Of a stretch of DNA of 64,000 bases, positions 63,967-64,000 are shown in pieces. A program made the translations under genes and the position numbers. Within the stretch, counting starts at the first letter, position 1; each line of letters opens with the position of its first letter. The notes under the pieces are model-generated. The model saw only the letters and a list, made by a program, of their open reading frames with translations, made no database searches and had not been told where the DNA came from. The stretch spans positions 62,001 to 126,000 of the forward strand of contig CAJXOG010000009.1 in NCBI GenBank assembly GCA_913057775.1, written 5' to 3'. Source of the stretch: an uncultured Fodinibius sp. (lineage in GTDB: Bacteria; Bacteroidota; Rhodothermia; Balneolales; Balneolaceae).

Positions 63967-64000
63967 TACAAATTCGTATTTACCAGTTAGGCTATGAGCA

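Overview
The window reads as an ordinary chromosomal segment of a heterotrophic bacterium of the Fibrobacteres-Chlorobi-Bacteroidetes (FCB) group. The best guess is the Balneolota/Rhodothermota branch. This rests on the very long SecA without a zinc tail, the Bacteroidota-type YidC, a DnaX without the zinc module, Bat (aerotolerance) proteins, a DUF4382 lipoprotein, PyrR next to PyrB, BshA (bacillithiol), many secreted proteases and very few Shine-Dalgarno sequences. The assignment comes from remembered family characteristics, not from a search. No rRNA, tRNA, CRISPR array, intact insertion sequence or prophage was found.

Layout. 1-6.6 kb: end of a cation-diffusion transporter, a sugar nucleotidyltransferase, an unusual membrane-anchored Mur ligase, a frameshifted outer-membrane gene, an Xaa-Pro aminopeptidase and an orphan HsdR_N nuclease-like protein. 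6.8-13.2 kb: the conserved yidC-yidD-rnpA-rpmH block, divergent from secA; rpmH is short and overlaps rnpA. 13.2-18.4 kb: ROK kinase, S9 peptidase, metallo-beta-lactamase-fold hydrolase and a carboxypeptidase-regulatory-domain protein. 18.5-23.5 kb: dnaX-ybaB-recR, then an M1 peptidase. dnaX has an A9 slippery run at which either direction of slippage gives an almost immediate stop, predicting a short gamma-like product. 23.5-24.6 kb: a GIY-YIG gene embedded in a cluster of about 90-bp palindromic repeats. 24.6-29.7 kb: porin, esterase, two ring-cleaving dioxygenases and an Old Yellow Enzyme on one strand, resembling quinone/electrophile detoxification clusters.

29.9-36.1 kb: patatin phospholipase, a short-chain dehydrogenase and two neighbouring APC transporters carrying different cytosolic regulatory tails (TrkA/RCK and two USP domains). 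36.2-39.9 kb: RraB-like protein, Ste24-type protease, a repeat-rich gap, SigZ-like sigma factor and an ArsI/CadI enzyme. 40-45 kb: trans-sulfuration enzyme, 2-oxoacid dehydrogenase E2 with two lipoyl domains, panC-panD. 45.7-53.4 kb: S9 and M20 peptidases, then a batC-batD-batE operon without batA/batB, preceded by yebC. 53.6-64 kb: bshA, EamA transporter, TspO-related membrane protein, sucC, several exported proteins, gmhB, DUF4382 lipoprotein and pyrR-pyrB.

Recurring themes are protein and peptide scavenging (six peptidase families), thiol/electrophile/metalloid stress (BshA, MhqO/MhqD-like enzymes, OYE, ArsI/CadI) and several families of short intergenic palindromic repeats. The most notable items are the dnaX slippage site, the repeat family around the GIY-YIG gene, the membrane-anchored Mur ligase and the paired APC transporters.
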